The notes: generated by a model not told the origin, from the letters alone. 64,000 bases of DNA from Hyperoodon ampullatus (GCA_949752795.1 OX457075.1:8972701-9036700); one strand, 5' to 3'. Positions 20,191 through 32,213 are shown, numbered from the stretch's first letter. Program-made: numbers and translations.

Positions 20191-22345
20191 TTTGTTAATA
20201 TATTGCCTTTCTTTTAATAAATGCTCAACAAATGGTAGTAATTGTCATGAAAATCATTTCTATTTTTTTCTTCTCTGAATTCTGTCTTTGGTTAATCACA
20301 CTTCTTATCTGAAGTCAAAATTGCTCATATGCTAGTGGCATGATCAGTGAATCATCTTTGTCAAGACCATATGTAAGGTACGATCTTCCTTCAAGGATGC
20401 CTGTTAGGTTCCCCAAGTAACCACAAGCTAGAAAACAAAAGAAAGGTAGCTTAATCTAGCTCTTTACATTCTTAATCCTATCTTTGTTCCAAGTTGAATA
20501 TGTTGAAATAGCTTGAAAAGAATTGATTTGAGAAGCTAAACAACCCAAAGGTTACTTTGGGTTTCTATTCAAGAAAAACATTTGACCTCTTGTTGAAGAT
20601 GAACTGTCCCTTACCCAACAGGTGTCAAGATGTAGAGGACCCTTACCACAATGCTAGTTCAGACAGAAGAATGGTGGCAAAGATGGATTTACTATAAACT
20701 CATCAATCTCAAACTTCAGGGAACCTCACTTGTATAAGCTCCTTTCAAGGCCCTGGCAGGAACCCAAGAAATGTGTGCACAAGGTCATATGTGTTTGTAA
20801 ATTTGCAAAAGTAAGACAAATGTCTCTTTCCACTGTGATTTCCCCTCTATCATATTTTCTCTTATGGTAGGTAGAAATGAAGTGACTGTGGGCATTTTGT
20901 GAGATATGACTAAGAATCAGTTGAATTGGGCCATCATTGGGTTTCGTGGGATTTATTTAGGCTGTTTGTAAGTATTTTTCAGTAAAGTTAATTTACCGTT
21001 ATTTATTCCATATAAAGTGGCTTTTGGGATTCTATTTCTGGCCAGTGTGCTGACTCAACCATCACTGTGGCATTAAGATGCAAAAATAGAGACTGTATCA
21101 CAACATGAAAGTGTCCCACAACACCTGGCACAGAAATCTGTGAGCAGTGAAGGAAAAACAAGATTTGCAAATATGTAGCTAGAAGCTTAGCTATATAAAA
21201 ATTCTTTCAATCATCTGACATGCAAAATTACAAGCAGAGAATTTAGTTCCCATCAATTTCTAGTCAAGACAGGAATATAATCAATAATGCAACATATAAA
21301 GGTATAAAAGCTCCATACGTTTTAAGTTTTGCATGGTAATCATGCAACATAAAATTTACCTGAATTCCTTTTACTGTAGAACACAAAACTATTTTATTTG
21401 GAGTACCAAATAAAAATGAGTATGTCTCTAATAGCTCATAAATGAAAGAAATTTGATAGAGGTTTTTAAATTTTGGCTACACTACTAGAAATTTTATATG
21501 ACATTACTATAGTGAATTGTGAAGCAAAAAAAGAAATTTTCTAAACCCTTATTCATAGAAAACCGAAACTGACCAATCATAGTAGATGAGAAACTGAATT
21601 ATTGACAAAACCCAATAATTATTACTGTGATTAAATGTGTTGTGATATCTTTCCTAATTCTAAATAAATATTAACTCTCATACCTATTTTTATATTTGTT
21701 TCCTGACAAAGGTTTCCTTAAATTGTATGGGCTTCAATTTCCTTAATACTAGAAAAGAAGTTACACAAAGTCTGTATGTCTAACTATCAGAGACCCTCAA
21801 GATAGTATCAGGCATTTGCTCACAAATTTGGAAGATTACATATCCGTTTCTTCACCTTTGTCAAAGTAGAGTTTTAAATATTTGGAGAAAATGAGATATT
21901 CCTACTCAGAAGCACAGAGAATGCAAAAATTCAAAAAATAATTGAAAGTTCATATTCCTGGCTTAAAGATCTATGAGGGCCTCTACATTGGAGGTTCCAG
22001 ACACACAGGTTCTCTGGTCTACTGAACTGGAGAGAGAGAGAAAGAGAGAGAGAGAGAGATTTTCAGGCATCCTCTGCAATTTTTTTCCCCAGTCAGAATT
22101 ACAGTATCTCAGAAAACAATCTGGCATTCGTGAGAAACCCTGTGAAGGCACCAATATTTTCAACATTATCAAGGAAATGTGAAATGTTTGGGGGGAAAGA
22201 GAGAAGGGAAAGAGAGAAAAAGAAGATGCTAGTGTGCTTTTAATAAACGCTCTACACATGGTAGTCCTTGTTTTCCAGCTTGTTGGCATATTTTCAGATA
22301 AGTCTGTCACAATTCTATGTTCCTTCATTTTTTTCCTTTCCCACT
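20191..22345. other. Low-repeat non-coding stretch
   Basis: About 2.1 kb with no recognisable gene. Overlapping ORFs at 21963-22328 (minus) and 21973-22182 (plus) are produced by the GA/TC repeat at 22030-22060 and flanks. Confidence 0.45.
22030..22060. repeat. (GA)n microsatellite
   Basis: GAGAGAGAGAAAGAGAGAGA-type run with one interruption. Confidence 0.95.
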
Positions 22346-22349
22346 ACCT

Positions 22350-22797
22350 TTCTGTAAAATTTTAATTTTTTTATTGAAGTATAATTGATTTACAATGTTT
22401 CAGGTATACAGCAAAGTGATTCAGTTATATGTGCATATATATCTATTCTTTTTCATATTCTTTTCCATTATAGGTTATTACAAGATATCGAATATAGTTC
22501 CCTGTGCTATACAGTAGGTCCTTGTTGTTTATCTATTTTATATATAGTAGTTTGTATCTGTTGATCCCAAATTCCGAATTTATCCCTCCCTCACCTTTCC
22601 TCTTTGGTAACCATGAGTTTGTTTTCTATGTCTGTGAGTCTATTTCTGCTTTTTAAATAAGTTCATCTGTATCATTTTTTTAGATTCCACATATAAGTGA
22701 TATCATATGATATTTGTCTTTCTTTGTCTGACTTACTTCATTACTATGATAATCTCTAGGTCCATCCATGTTGCCACAAATGGCATATAGTCTTTAT
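22350..22797 (-). mobile_element. L1 3' end, antisense, 5'-truncated
   Basis: Reverse of the cetartiodactyl L1 3' end: TTGAAGTATAATTGATTTAC, CAGCAAAGTGATTCAG, TTCCCTGTGCTATACAGTAG, GTTGATCCCAAATTCC, GTTTGTTTTCTATGTCTGTG, GGTCCATCCATGTTGCC. It stops abruptly at 22797, where an older L1 begins. Confidence 0.88.
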
Positions 22798-22950
22798 CAG
22801 TTTGAGAAAGTTCCCCTCTATTATTAATTTTCTGAGAGCTTTAATCATTAATAGGTGTTGGATTTTGTCAAATGCCTTTTCTGAATCTATTGATATGATC
22901 ATGTAATTCTTTTTTAGTCCATTGATGTGATGGATAACATTATTTGATTT

Positions 22951-23214
22951 TTTTTATATTTATTTTTGGCTGTGTTGGGTCTTCGTTTCTCTAGTTGCGG
23001 CGAGCGGGGGCCACTCTTCATCGCGATGCGTGGGCCTCTCACTGTCGCAGCCTTTCTTGTTACGGAGCACAAGCTCCAGATGCGCAGGCTCAGTAGTTGT
23101 GGCTCACGGGCCTAGTTGCTCCGCAGCATGTGGGATCTTCCCAGACCAGGGCTCGAACCTGTGTCCCCTGCATTGGCAGGCAGATTCTCAACCACTGCGC
23201 CACCAGGGAAGCCC
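22951..23214 (-). mobile_element. CHR SINE, long (CHR-1-like) type
   Basis: Reads backwards from a TTATTTTTGGCTGTGTTGGG tail through CACTCTTCATCGCGATGCG to CGCCACCAGGGAAGCCC. The TSD TTGATTTTTT lies at 22944-22953 and 23215-23224. The extra GATGAAGAGTGGCC-type 3' block separates it from the shorter CHR-2 copies. Confidence 0.92.
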
Positions 23215-23872
23215 TTGATTTTTTAATGTTGAACCAGCCTTGCATACCAAGGATAAGTCCCACTTCATCATGGCATATAACTTTTTATACCATTTTGGAT
23301 TTGACTTACTAATATTTTATTGAGAATATCTGCACCTCTGTTCATGAGAGATATTGTTCTGCATCTTTCTTTTCTTGTAATGTCTTTGTCTGATTTTGGT
23401 ATTAGGGTAATGCTGGCCTCATACAATGAGTTAGGAAGTATTCCCTCTGTTTCTGTCCTCTGAAAGAGATTATAGAAAATTGGTATAATTTCTTCCTAAA
23501 TGTTTGGTAGAATTTGCCAGTGAACCCAGCATGGCCTGGTGCTCTCTGTTTTGGAAGATTATTGATTATTGATTCATTTCTTTAATATATATGGGCCATT
23601 CAGATGGTCTATTTCTTGTGTGACTGTTGGCAGATTGTGTCTTTCAAGAAATTAGTCCATTTTATCTAGATTGTCAGATTTGTGGGCATAGAGTAGGTCA
23701 GTATGGCTTATAGTGTTGATCATTGGTTCACTGAAGCTCTGCTTCTATTTTTTCAGCCTTTTTTCTTATCGATGTTTCATTTTGGATCATTTACATTACT
23801 CTGTCTTCAAGGTCCCTAATAGTTTCTTCTGCAATGTCTAATCTGCTATTAATCTCATCTAGTGTATTTAAA

Positions 23873-25110
23873 TTTTTTTTTTTTTTTTTTTTTTAGTTTT
23901 CAGAGTAGTGTTAGGTTAGGTTCACAGCAAAATTGAGTAGAAAGTATAGAGCGTTCCTACATGCCCTCTCCCATCCCCACCATCACTCTTACCAGAGTGG
24001 TACACTGGTTACAATCAATGAACCAACACTGACACATTATTACCACCCAAAGTCCATAGCTTATATTATGGTTCATTCTTTGCGTTGTACCTTCTGTGGT
24101 TTTTGGCAAATGTATAAAGACATGTATCCACCTTAGAGTATCATACATACTAGTTTCACTTCTCTAGAAATCCCCTATTCTTTCTATTTACCCCCCTCCT
24201 CAAGTCCTTGGCAACCAATGATCTTTCTTCTTTCTCCATAGTTTGTTTTTGTTTGTTTGTTTGTTATTTGCCCTTTTTTTGCCTTTTCCACAATGTCATA
24301 TAGTTGGAATCAAATAATATTTAGTCGTTGCAGATTGGCTGATTTCACTGAGTAATACATACATTTAAGTTTCCTCCATATCTTTCATGACTTGATAACT
24401 CATTTCTTTTTTTTTTTAATTGGGGTATAATTGCTTTACAATGTTGTGTTAGTTTCTGCTGTACATTGAAGTGAATCAGCTATATGTATACATGTATCCC
24501 CTCCCTCTTGGACCTCCCTCCCCGCCATCTGCTGAATAATATTCCATTGTATGGATGCACCAGAATTTATCTATTCACCTATTGAAGGATATCTTTGTTG
24601 CTTTCAAGTTTGAGCTATTATGAAAAAGAGCTTCCATAAATATACATGTGCAGGTTTTGTGTAAACGTAAGTTTTCAACTCCTTTGGGTAAATACCGAGG
24701 AGGATTACTGCTGGTAAGGGTATGTTGAGTTTTGTAAGAAACTGTCAAACTGTCTTCCAAAGTGGCTGTGCTATTTTGCATTCCCAGAAACACTGAATGA
24801 GAGTTTCTGTTGTTCCACAACCTCACCAGCATATTGTGTTGTCAGTGTTTTGGATTTTGACTCTTCTAATAGGTGTGTAATATTATCTCATTGCTGTTTA
24901 AATTGGCAATTCACTAATGATGCATAATGTATATCTTCTTTGGTGAGGTATCCGCTAAGATCTTTGGTCCATTTTTTAATCAGGTTATTTGTTTTCTTAG
25001 TGTGGAGTTTTAAGAGGTTTCTGTACATTTTGGATAACAATCCTTTATCAGATATGTCTTTAGCAAACATTTTCTCCCAGTGTGTGGCTTGTCTTCTGAT
25101 TCTCTTCTTT
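23873..25110 (-). mobile_element. 5'-truncated L1 inserted into an older L1, antisense
   Basis: Starts with a long T-run (23873-23894), then AGTTTTCAGAGTAGTGTTAGG, reversed L1 3'UTR and the end of ORF2 (ATTCACTAATGATGCATAA, TATCCGCTAAGATCTTTGG, CAATCCTTTATCAGATATG). The outer L1 words AGTGTATTT before it and AGTATATTTTTAATCTC after it join to give the expected L1 5' text, so they probably include a decayed TSD. Confidence 0.82.
24408..24522 (-). mobile_element. Very short L1 3' end insertion, antisense
   Basis: About 115 bp: T-run, AATTGGGGTATAATTGCTTT, ACAATGTTGTGTTAGTTTC, then TATGTATACATGTATCCCC. It interrupts the line ACTCATTTC...TGCTGAATAATATTCC of the surrounding L1. No clear TSD. Confidence 0.8.
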
Positions 25111-25304
25111 GAGTATATTTTTAATCTCATATATTACCATTTTCACCTCTAGAAGTGTGATTTGGTTTTTGTATTTTTTAAACATATTTCAAGCACTGAT
25201 TTGAAAGTAGAGCTTCTTAAACATACAGAAGATAATTACAATAATCGGTTTGATGTCCCCTTGTATTAATTCTATCATCAATGTGATTTCTGGATCTGTT
25301 TTTG

Positions 25305-25542
25305 TTTTTTTTTTTTGTTTGTTTGTTTTTTTTTTTTTTTTTTTTTTTTTGTGGTACGCGGGCCTCTCACTGTTGTGGCCTCTCCCGTTGCGGAGCACAG
25401 GCTCCGGATGCACAGGCTCAGCAGCCATGGCTCACGGGCCGAGCCGCTCCGCGGCATATGGGATCCTCCCAGACCGGGGCACGAACCCGTATCCCCTGCA
25501 TCGGCAGGCGGACTCTCAACCACTGCGCCACCAGGGAGGCCC
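25305..25542 (-). mobile_element. CHR-2 SINE
   Basis: Long T-tail, then GTGGTACGCGGGCCTCTCAC through CGCCACCAGGGAGGCCC. The TSD TCTGGATCTGTTTT appears at 25289-25302 and 25543-25556. Confidence 0.95.
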
Positions 25543-26184
25543 TCTGGATCTGTTTTGATGGAACAATTTTTACTCTAATTATGTGTCATATTTTTCTATT
25601 TGTTTTCATGCCCAGTGATTTCTTATTAAATACCAAACTTTATAAGTCTTGCCTTATTGAGTGCTAGATATATTTATATTCCTATAAATATTTTAAGCTT
25701 TATTTTGAGATGTATTTAAATTAAAACAGTTTGATTTGGGGCGTTCTAGAACTAAATTTGCACCACTGCTTAGGAAAGACCCTCTGAGTACTCGACCTAT
25801 TACCCATGAATTATGAAGTTTTCCACTTTGGTGCAAATGAAACTATTCCTGACCCTGACTGAGTTGTGGGGAATATTTCCTCTAAATTTGGGGGTATTTG
25901 TTTTGCTGGTCTTAAACAACTTCCTCACATGCATGAGTTGATCGGATCTCAGCTGAAGATTAGAAGGGTCTAGATCCTCTACAGATCTCCAAAGTCTGTT
26001 CTCCCTGATTCACCTCTTCTCTGGTCCTTTGCCCTGTGAACTCTGCCTCCTCGCGCTCTCTGGGGTCCCAGTTCTGTCTCATTTAGTCGGAGAAACTGAC
26101 AGCTTCCTTCTGGGCTTTCCCCACCTGCAGCATGGCCTGTAAGATCTCCAGGCAGTGAGCAGGGACAATTAAAAGCCTCACTTC

Positions 26185-26396
26185 GGGCTTCCCTGGTGGC
26201 GCAGTGGTTGAGAGTCCGCCTGCCGACGCAGGAGACACGGGTTCGTGCCCCGGTCCAGGAAGATCCCACATGCCGCGGAGCGGCTAAGCCCGTGAGCCAT
26301 GGCCGCTGAGCCTGCGCGTCCGGAGCCTGTGCCCCGCAACGGGAGAGGCCACAGCGGTGAGAGGCCCGCGTACCGCAAAAAAAAAAAAAAAAAAAA
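26185..26396 (+). mobile_element. CHR-2 SINE
   Basis: Complete body from GGGCTTCCCTGGTGGCGCAG to GCGTACCGC plus about 19 A. I could not find a convincing TSD. Confidence 0.94.
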
Positions 26397-26540
26397 GACT
26401 CCATCTGTTTCCTGAACTCTCAGGGATCGTTGTCCTCTTTATTACATGATATTTCATGCTTTAAAAACTATTATTTTATTTATTTTGTCTGTTTTTTGTT
26501 GCTTCAGGGGAGAAGGTAAATCGAGGCACTGTACTTCATT

Positions 26541-27055
26541 TTGGCCAGGAACTGTTTGGGACCAGCAGCAAGTCATTAGACCTTCACTTAACTATGGTAA
26601 GGTAAAAGAAAGGAGAAAATGTTGACTTGCAGAGTAAAGTACAGATTCTTTCAATGGGTTCCCCAATTGGCTTACAGATACCACACACCCTTGCCCCCTG
26701 CTGTCAGTGAACGTTCAGCTTACTTTCCTTGTAGCCTCTCTCTTCTCTCTGTGCAGTTTTTACCCTCTTGTTACTAATTTTTAAACTTTCATAGGTGTGA
26801 GCCATTATTCTTGAATCCCTCAAATTCCAGGGGACAGATGTTGATTTCTCTGAGAGCTTTTCAGGAGCTCCCCTCCCCCCACCTTAAGAACTCTGACAAC
26901 TCTCTAAGGATATATTCTTTGCCTCTCTCCAATCTTCCAATGACTTAAAGCCTTATTTTATAAAAGCTGGAGATAATTAATAAGCTAGGATTCACAAAAC
27001 AGTCTTCCAAAGTTTCAGCATATCTTGCATAGTTTATCTGACAGCTATAGTTCTC
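26541..27055. other. Unassigned non-coding sequence
   Basis: No gene or repeat recognised. Confidence 0.45.
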
Positions 27056-27059
27056 AGCC

Positions 27060-27235
27060 TTTTGAGGCCATACAACTAGAAAGCAGAAAAAGTCTCTTTG
27101 GCTAACCCATTTTATATACAGTATTTTATGCATAAGGCATTTGTTAGTGTGTAACCAAAGTGCATAGAAATACTGCCTGGAAAGTAATGGGCTTTCAGTA
27201 AATATTTGTTGAACAAATAAATAAGCAATTGGAGG
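27060..27235 (+). repeat. Possible L2 3' end
   Basis: AATACTGCCTGGAAAGTAAT, GGGCTTTCAGTAAATATTTG, TTGAACAAATAAATAAG resembles the terminal L2 motif (GGTGCTCAATAAATATTTG TTGAATGAATG). The upstream part is weak. Confidence 0.5.
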
Positions 27236-27269
27236 GTCACCCAGGTTTGCTAGCATACTATAAAATCTG

Positions 27270-28350
27270 CAGGGTTTACAGATGTTAGAACAGTCATAGA
27301 AAGGAACAAGAAATTATCAAAGATAAAAAGAATTATCAAAAGCAACCAAATGACATGATTTTTCTGCACAGCAGACTTCACATCAGCACTAATAGATTCT
27401 CAAAAACAATAGAACACTATCTCCAAGAAATACTTTTGCTGAGAAAATAAAGTTGCTTTCAACCTGAAATTCTACACCCACCTAAGTTATCATACAAGAG
27501 TGGAGAGCAAAGTAAAAGTATTTTCTGACAAACAAACCAAAAAAAAAAAAAAAACTGAGATAATCTATACGTTACAAACTACAGTAAAAGAACTTCTTTA
27601 AAAACCTATTTCATTTAATAGGAAAGAAAATGGAATCAGAAGAAAGCAGAGGGATACAAAAAGTAAATGTGAGGGCTTCCCTGGTGGCGCAGTGGTTGAG
27701 AATCTACCTGCCAATGCAGGGGACACGGGTTCGAGCCCTGGTCTGGGAAGATCCCACATGCTGCAGAGCAACTGGGCCCGTGAGCCACAATTACTGAGCC
27801 TGCGCGTCTGGAGCCTGTGTTCCGCAACAAGAGAGGCCACGACAGTGAGAGGCCCGCACACTGCGATGAAGAGTGGCCCCAGCTTGCCACAACTAGAGAA
27901 AGCCCTCGCACAGAAACAAAGACCCAACACAGCCATAAATAAATAAATTAATTAATTTTTTAAAAAAAGAAAAGTTAATGTGAAAAAGAATTTTTTTAAT
28001 ACATTGGTAGAATTTAAATGAGGATTGCCTACTCACAATATTACGATGCATTTTGTTGTGTTTTAAAATGAGATGAAACTAAAATGGAAGCAACAACATA
28101 GGAAATGAAAGTAAGTCAGAGTTTAAAAATTCCAAAGCTCATGTGCCATTCTACAAAAGGATAGAGATACTGGCTAACTAGATTTTGGGGGAAAAGATGT
28201 TTAAAATGTTAAGGGTAACCACTAAGAGTGGAAACAAGTTATATAACTTCAAATAGAAGTCCTAAAAAAGAGAAAAGAAAAACAAGAAATTCTTTAAAAA
28301 TAGTATAAAAAATAGGAAAAAAAAGATGTTTGACTTAAGTCCAAATAAGA
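27270..28350 (+). mobile_element. Old L1, 5'/ORF1 region fragment
   Basis: Diverged text in L1 order: CAGCAGACTTCACATCAGCA, ACTATCTCCAAGAAATAC, AACCTGAAATTCTACACCCA, AAGTATTTTCTGACAAAC, TACAGTAAAAGAACTTCTTT. After the CHR SINE the same AT-rich style continues. No ORF survives. Confidence 0.65.
27673..27970 (+). mobile_element. CHR SINE, long (CHR-1-like) type
   Basis: From GGGCTTCCCTGGTGGCGCAG to the long-type 3' block CACTGCGATGAAGAGTGGCC, then ACACAGCCATAAATAAATAA and a mixed tail. The TSD AAAGTAAATGTGA (27660-27672) / AAAGTTAATGTGA (27971-27983) has one mismatch. Confidence 0.93.
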
Positions 28351-28369
28351 TAGTGAGAAAGGAAAAAAG

Positions 28370-28970
28370 CAGCCTCTGAGATCCAGGAAATGGCCTATTA
28401 CAAGGAGACCTGAGAGTTATTAGAAATAGTCCAGTCACTCAAAGCTGGGCTGTGCTGCTCTCCTGCTGGACATAAATAATCTTACAGAACACCAACTTCA
28501 GATGAAGTCGCTGTGAGACCATCATAAAGTGAGACGAAACAAGACCACTTTATAATATGGTCTAAACAGAGTCACTGTCATTGTTCCATCCACAAAATAC
28601 CACACATCCCTCTCTCCTGGCTAATATGAGTGAATGTGCTTTTGTCTCTTAACAATCACAGCTTTTGTGTCTTACTAGCCTGCCATACTTATAGCTAAGA
28701 TTTGTTAAGATACTCAGTTATAAACTTATCCCCATTTTCTGACAGCATTCAATCCACAATAAACCTCCTTTTTTCTTAGACCCTCCCACAAATCACCCAA
28801 TCGAAGCCCCAATCTGATAACAGGTCCTTTATGACACCTTCTCTCTGAGCCCCTCCCCTGTCCCCCATGGTGTACAGTCTCCTGTGATTCGATGAATTAT
28901 GAACCCAATGTTGACTGATGTGTGCTTTGCTGGGGTCTTTGGCTGGAGAACACTGACACCTACAACCACA
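28370..28970 (+). repeat. Possible ERV-type LTR
   Basis: A block of LTR-like composition with CCACAATAAACCTCCTTTT (a possible polyadenylation region) followed by C/T-rich text and TTGCTGGGGTCTTTGGCTGG. I cannot name a family and see no clear TG/CA ends or TSD. Confidence 0.3.
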
Positions 28971-29069
28971 GTAAAATTAAAGTCGTATTTTAGTTCACTC
29001 TTCTCACCAGTTTATTCCTAGATAAATTTTAAAATAACTGCCAATAGTTCCTGAACACCTCCCACCACA

Positions 29070-29470
29070 GCCAAAAAACAAAATTCATGTTGGAACTTTT
29101 CATTTTCTTAAAAGTACAGAATAATGTGGTGAGAACTGATATATTTCCAGTATTGACTTTCCCTTTCAGAAACATGATATATCTCTCCATTTATATACAT
29201 CAGGGTTTATGTCTTCTTTGTAGTTTTATTCATATAGATATTGTATATGACTTGTCAAATTTATTTCTAAGTAATATATAAAAAGCTATTCCTTGACATT
29301 TGTGTAACAATATTTTACATAGATATTTATGTATATTTCTTTATATAGTTTTGGCACATACCTTAAGTTTATTCCTGTATGTTTATATATTTTGTGCTAT
29401 TATATATCACTATTATACTTTCTGTTTTCTAATCCACTAATATCTTTTGGAGGGGGCAGAGACAGCCTTT
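29070..29470 (-). mobile_element. Old L1 ORF2 fragment, antisense
   Basis: GTTTTATTCATATAGATATTG, GTCAAATTTATTTCTAAGTA, TTTTGTGCTATTATATATC follow the reversed ORF2 order (consensus AAATTTATTCCTAAGTATTT, GATGCTATTGTAAATGG). Very diverged and AT-rich. Confidence 0.55.
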
Positions 29471-29570
29471 CCTGTATTTAATTTTTTTAATTTTTTAAAA
29501 TTTTTACTGGAGTATAGTAGTTGACTTACAATGTTGTGTTTATTTCAGGTGTACAGCAAAGTGAATCAGT

Positions 29571-29575
<5 letters not shown>

Positions 29576-29602
<27 letters not shown>
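29576..29602. repeat. (TA)n microsatellite in L1 3'UTR
   Basis: Uninterrupted TATA run inside the reversed L1 3' end, a common hotspot in these elements. Confidence 0.9.
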
Positions 29603-29603
<1 letters not shown>

Positions 29604-30362
29604 CCATTCTTTTTCAGATTCTTTTCCCATATAGGTTATTACAGAATACTGAGCAAGTTCCCTGTTCTATACAGTAGGTCCTTATTAGTTATCTATTTTA
29701 TATATATTAGTGTATATATGTTAATCCCAATCTCCTAATATATCACTTCACCCAATGTTTCCCCTTTGGTAACCATAAATTTGATTTCGAGATCTGTGAG
29801 TCAGTTTTTGTTTTGTAAATAAGCTCATTTGTATTTTTTTTGTTAGATTCCAAATAGAAGTGATATCATATGATATTTGTCTTTCTCTGTCTGACTTACT
29901 TAGTATGATTATCTCTAGGTCCATCCATGTTGCGGTAAATGGCATTATTTTGCTCTATTTTATAGCTGAGTCATATTCCATTGTATATATGTACCACATC
30001 TTCTCCCTAACACCATATGCAAAAATAAACTCAAAATGCATTAAAGACCTAAATGTAAGACTGGATACTATAAAACTCTTGGAGGAAAACATAGAACACT
30101 ATCTGACATAAATCGCAGCAATATTTTTTTGGATCTACCTCCTAATGAAAATACAAACAAAAATAAACATATGGGACCCAGTTAAATTTAAAAGCTTTTG
30201 CACAGCAAAGGAAACCATAACGAAACAAAAAGACAGCCCACAGAATGGAAGAAAATATTTGCAAACAATGCGGCCAATAAGGGATTAATCTCCAAAATAT
30301 ATGAACAGCTCATGCAGCTCAATATCAAAAAACAAGCAACCCAATCAAAAAATGGGCATAAG

Positions 30363-30695
30363 GGACCCTGGTGGTGCAGTGGTTAAGAACCCGCCTGCCA
30401 ATGCAGCGGACACGGGTTCAAGCCCTGGTCCAGGAAGATCCCAGAGCAACTAAACAACATGCCACGGAGCAACTAAGCCCATGCACCACAACTACTGAGC
30501 CCACACTCTAGGGCCCATGAGCCACAACTACTGAAGCCCGTGCACGCCTAGAGCATGAGCTCCACAACAAGAGAAGCCACTGCAATGAGAAGCCTGCCCA
30601 CCGCAATGAAGAGTAGCCCCCACTCGCCGCAACTAGAGGAAAGCCCCCATGCAGCAATGAAACACAGCCAAAAATAAATAAATAAATAAATGTAT
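30363..30695 (+). mobile_element. CHR SINE, long type, older copy
   Basis: GGACCCTGGTGGTGCAGTGG through GCAATGAAGAGTAGCCCCC and an AATAAATAAATAA tail. AAAAAATGGGCATAAG (to 30362) and AAAAAAATGGGCAGAAG (to 30714) flank it, and both are L1 text duplicated as the TSD. It contains an internal near-duplicated CACAACTACTGA block (30487-30535). Confidence 0.9.
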
Positions 30696-31166
30696 GAAAA
30701 AAAATGGGCAGAAGATCTAAATAGACATTTCTCCAAAGAAGACATACAGATGGCCAAAAAGCACATGAAAAGATGCTCAGCATTGCTAATTATCAGAGAA
30801 ATGCAAATCAAAACTACAATGAGGTATCACCTCACACAGTCAGAATGGCCATCAAAAAATCTACAAACAATAAATGCTGGAGAGGGTGTGGAGAAAAGTG
30901 AACCTGCCTACACTGTTGGTGGGAATGTAAATCGGTACAACCATTATGGAGGACAGTATGGAGGTTCCTTAAAAAACTAAATAGGGAACTACCATAAGAT
31001 CCAGCAATCCCACTCCTGGGCATATATCCAGAGAAAGCCAAAATTTGAAAAGATACATGCACCCCAATGTTCAACGCAGCACTAGTTACAATAGCCAAGA
31101 CATGGAAGCAACCTAAATATCCATCAACAGATGAATGGATAAAGAAGATGTGGTACACTAATATCT

Positions 31167-32213
31167 ATTTTTAACTTTAAATTCTCCAGTATATTTTCTT
31201 GATCTCTTTCTATATTGATAATATAATGACTAATTCATTTTTAATAAATGTTTCAGAATATGGATTTTTCTCTGAATGTAGATTTGACCACATACTCTAC
31301 ATGATCATACAAATATAGAGCTCTTCTTGACCTTAATTCCTAAATAATCTGAGTTGCAACTAGCACATTTCAATTATTTAGGAGATTTGATTTTTTTCCA
31401 GTTAATAAAGCTTTGTCTCAATTTTTTGCAATCAATTTCTTCTTAGATCATGATAGTGATAGAATGTTACTATATAATAAAGGAAAAGTTGTTATTTTTC
31501 TCATTTATCTTCATTTTAAATAATTTTCCATGAATATTTATAAGGTAATATATTCTTCAGAGGATACAAATATATGCATGTATATTCTTAATACACATTC
31601 TCAATATATATGCATCTTTATGAGTAAGCTTTATGAGTAAGCTCCAAAGTACAAGGACTGTATTTGTCCTTTTCACTATTGCGTCATTAAAGCGTGGCAC
31701 AATGCCAAGCATACTTAAGAAATATTTGTAATTCTATGAATTAATAATTATTCTCATTTATTCTTTTTCCCTAAATGATCTCTCAAAAACTAAAAGATGT
31801 GTTAAAAAGCCCTCTCTACTATAGTTATATCAACTGTTCCTTGAATATTTAAAGGCATTCATTGGATATATTTATGTTCTACATTATTTGCTGTATCAAG
31901 GTTCATAACTGTTATATCTTCATGGTGGAATTTTCCATCAAAATAAAATCAGCATCTTTGTCCACTTATTGCTTTTGGAATTGATTTCTTTCAGCAGCTT
32001 TGGTGTTCTTTTCCTTGGTATTGCCTGATATATCTTTGTCCCAATTTTTAACTGATTGAAATTCTCTTAGAGTTGTACTTGTAAAAACTATATAAATGCT
32101 GTGTTTGGGTTGTTTTAATTAATGTGAGCCTTTGGCCTCTAAAAGGCGATGTGTTATAAATATTTCTTGTGCTTTTAGTTTTTATGCTTCCTTTTGTTTA
32201 CTATATTGTGTTT
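31167..32213 (-). mobile_element. Diverged L1/HAL1-like text, antisense, with an L2-like end
   Basis: AT-rich sequence. At 31860-32110 CTGTTATATCTTCATGGTGG, TTTGTCCACTTATTGCTTTT resemble reversed old L1/HAL1. At about 31620-31745 ATGAGTAAGCTCCAAAGTAC, TGGCACAATGCCAAGCATAC, AAATATTTGTAATTCTATGA resembles an L2 3' end in sense. Family calls are tentative. Confidence 0.4.

Larger units (their letters stand above)
22798..26540 (-). mobile_element. Old L1, antisense, carrying several nested insertions
   Basis: From left to right this reads backwards through L1: ORF2 (22798-23700, e.g. TTGTCAAATGCCTTTTCTGA, TTGAACCAGCCTTGCATACC, GGTAATGCTGGCCTCATA), then the 5' region (23720-23872, TTTCTTCTGCAATGTCTAATC). 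It resumes at about 25111-26540 (TTTTCACCTCTAGAAGTGTG, CACCACTGCTTAGGAAAGAC). It is split by an L1 at 23873-25110 and by SINEs at 22951, 25305 and 26185. Both ORFs are destroyed. Its span without insertions is a few kb, so it has internal deletions. Confidence 0.8.
29480..31155 (-). mobile_element. L1 with 5' inversion (twin priming)
   Basis: 29480-29999 is a reversed L1 3' end (TACAGCAAAGTGAATCAG, TACAGTAGGTCCTTATTAG, TAGGTCCATCCATGTTGC) up to GTATATATGTACCACATCTTC. From about 30000 the orientation flips to sense ORF2 (AAAAATAAACTCAAAATGC through CAGATGAATGGATAAAG), ending GAAGATGTGGTACAC at 31157. Both arms meet at the same L1 position, overlapping by about 15 bp, the signature of twin-primed reverse transcription. 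A possible 11-bp TSD is CACTAATATCT at 29435-29445 and 31156-31166. A CHR SINE splits the inverted arm. Confidence 0.88.
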
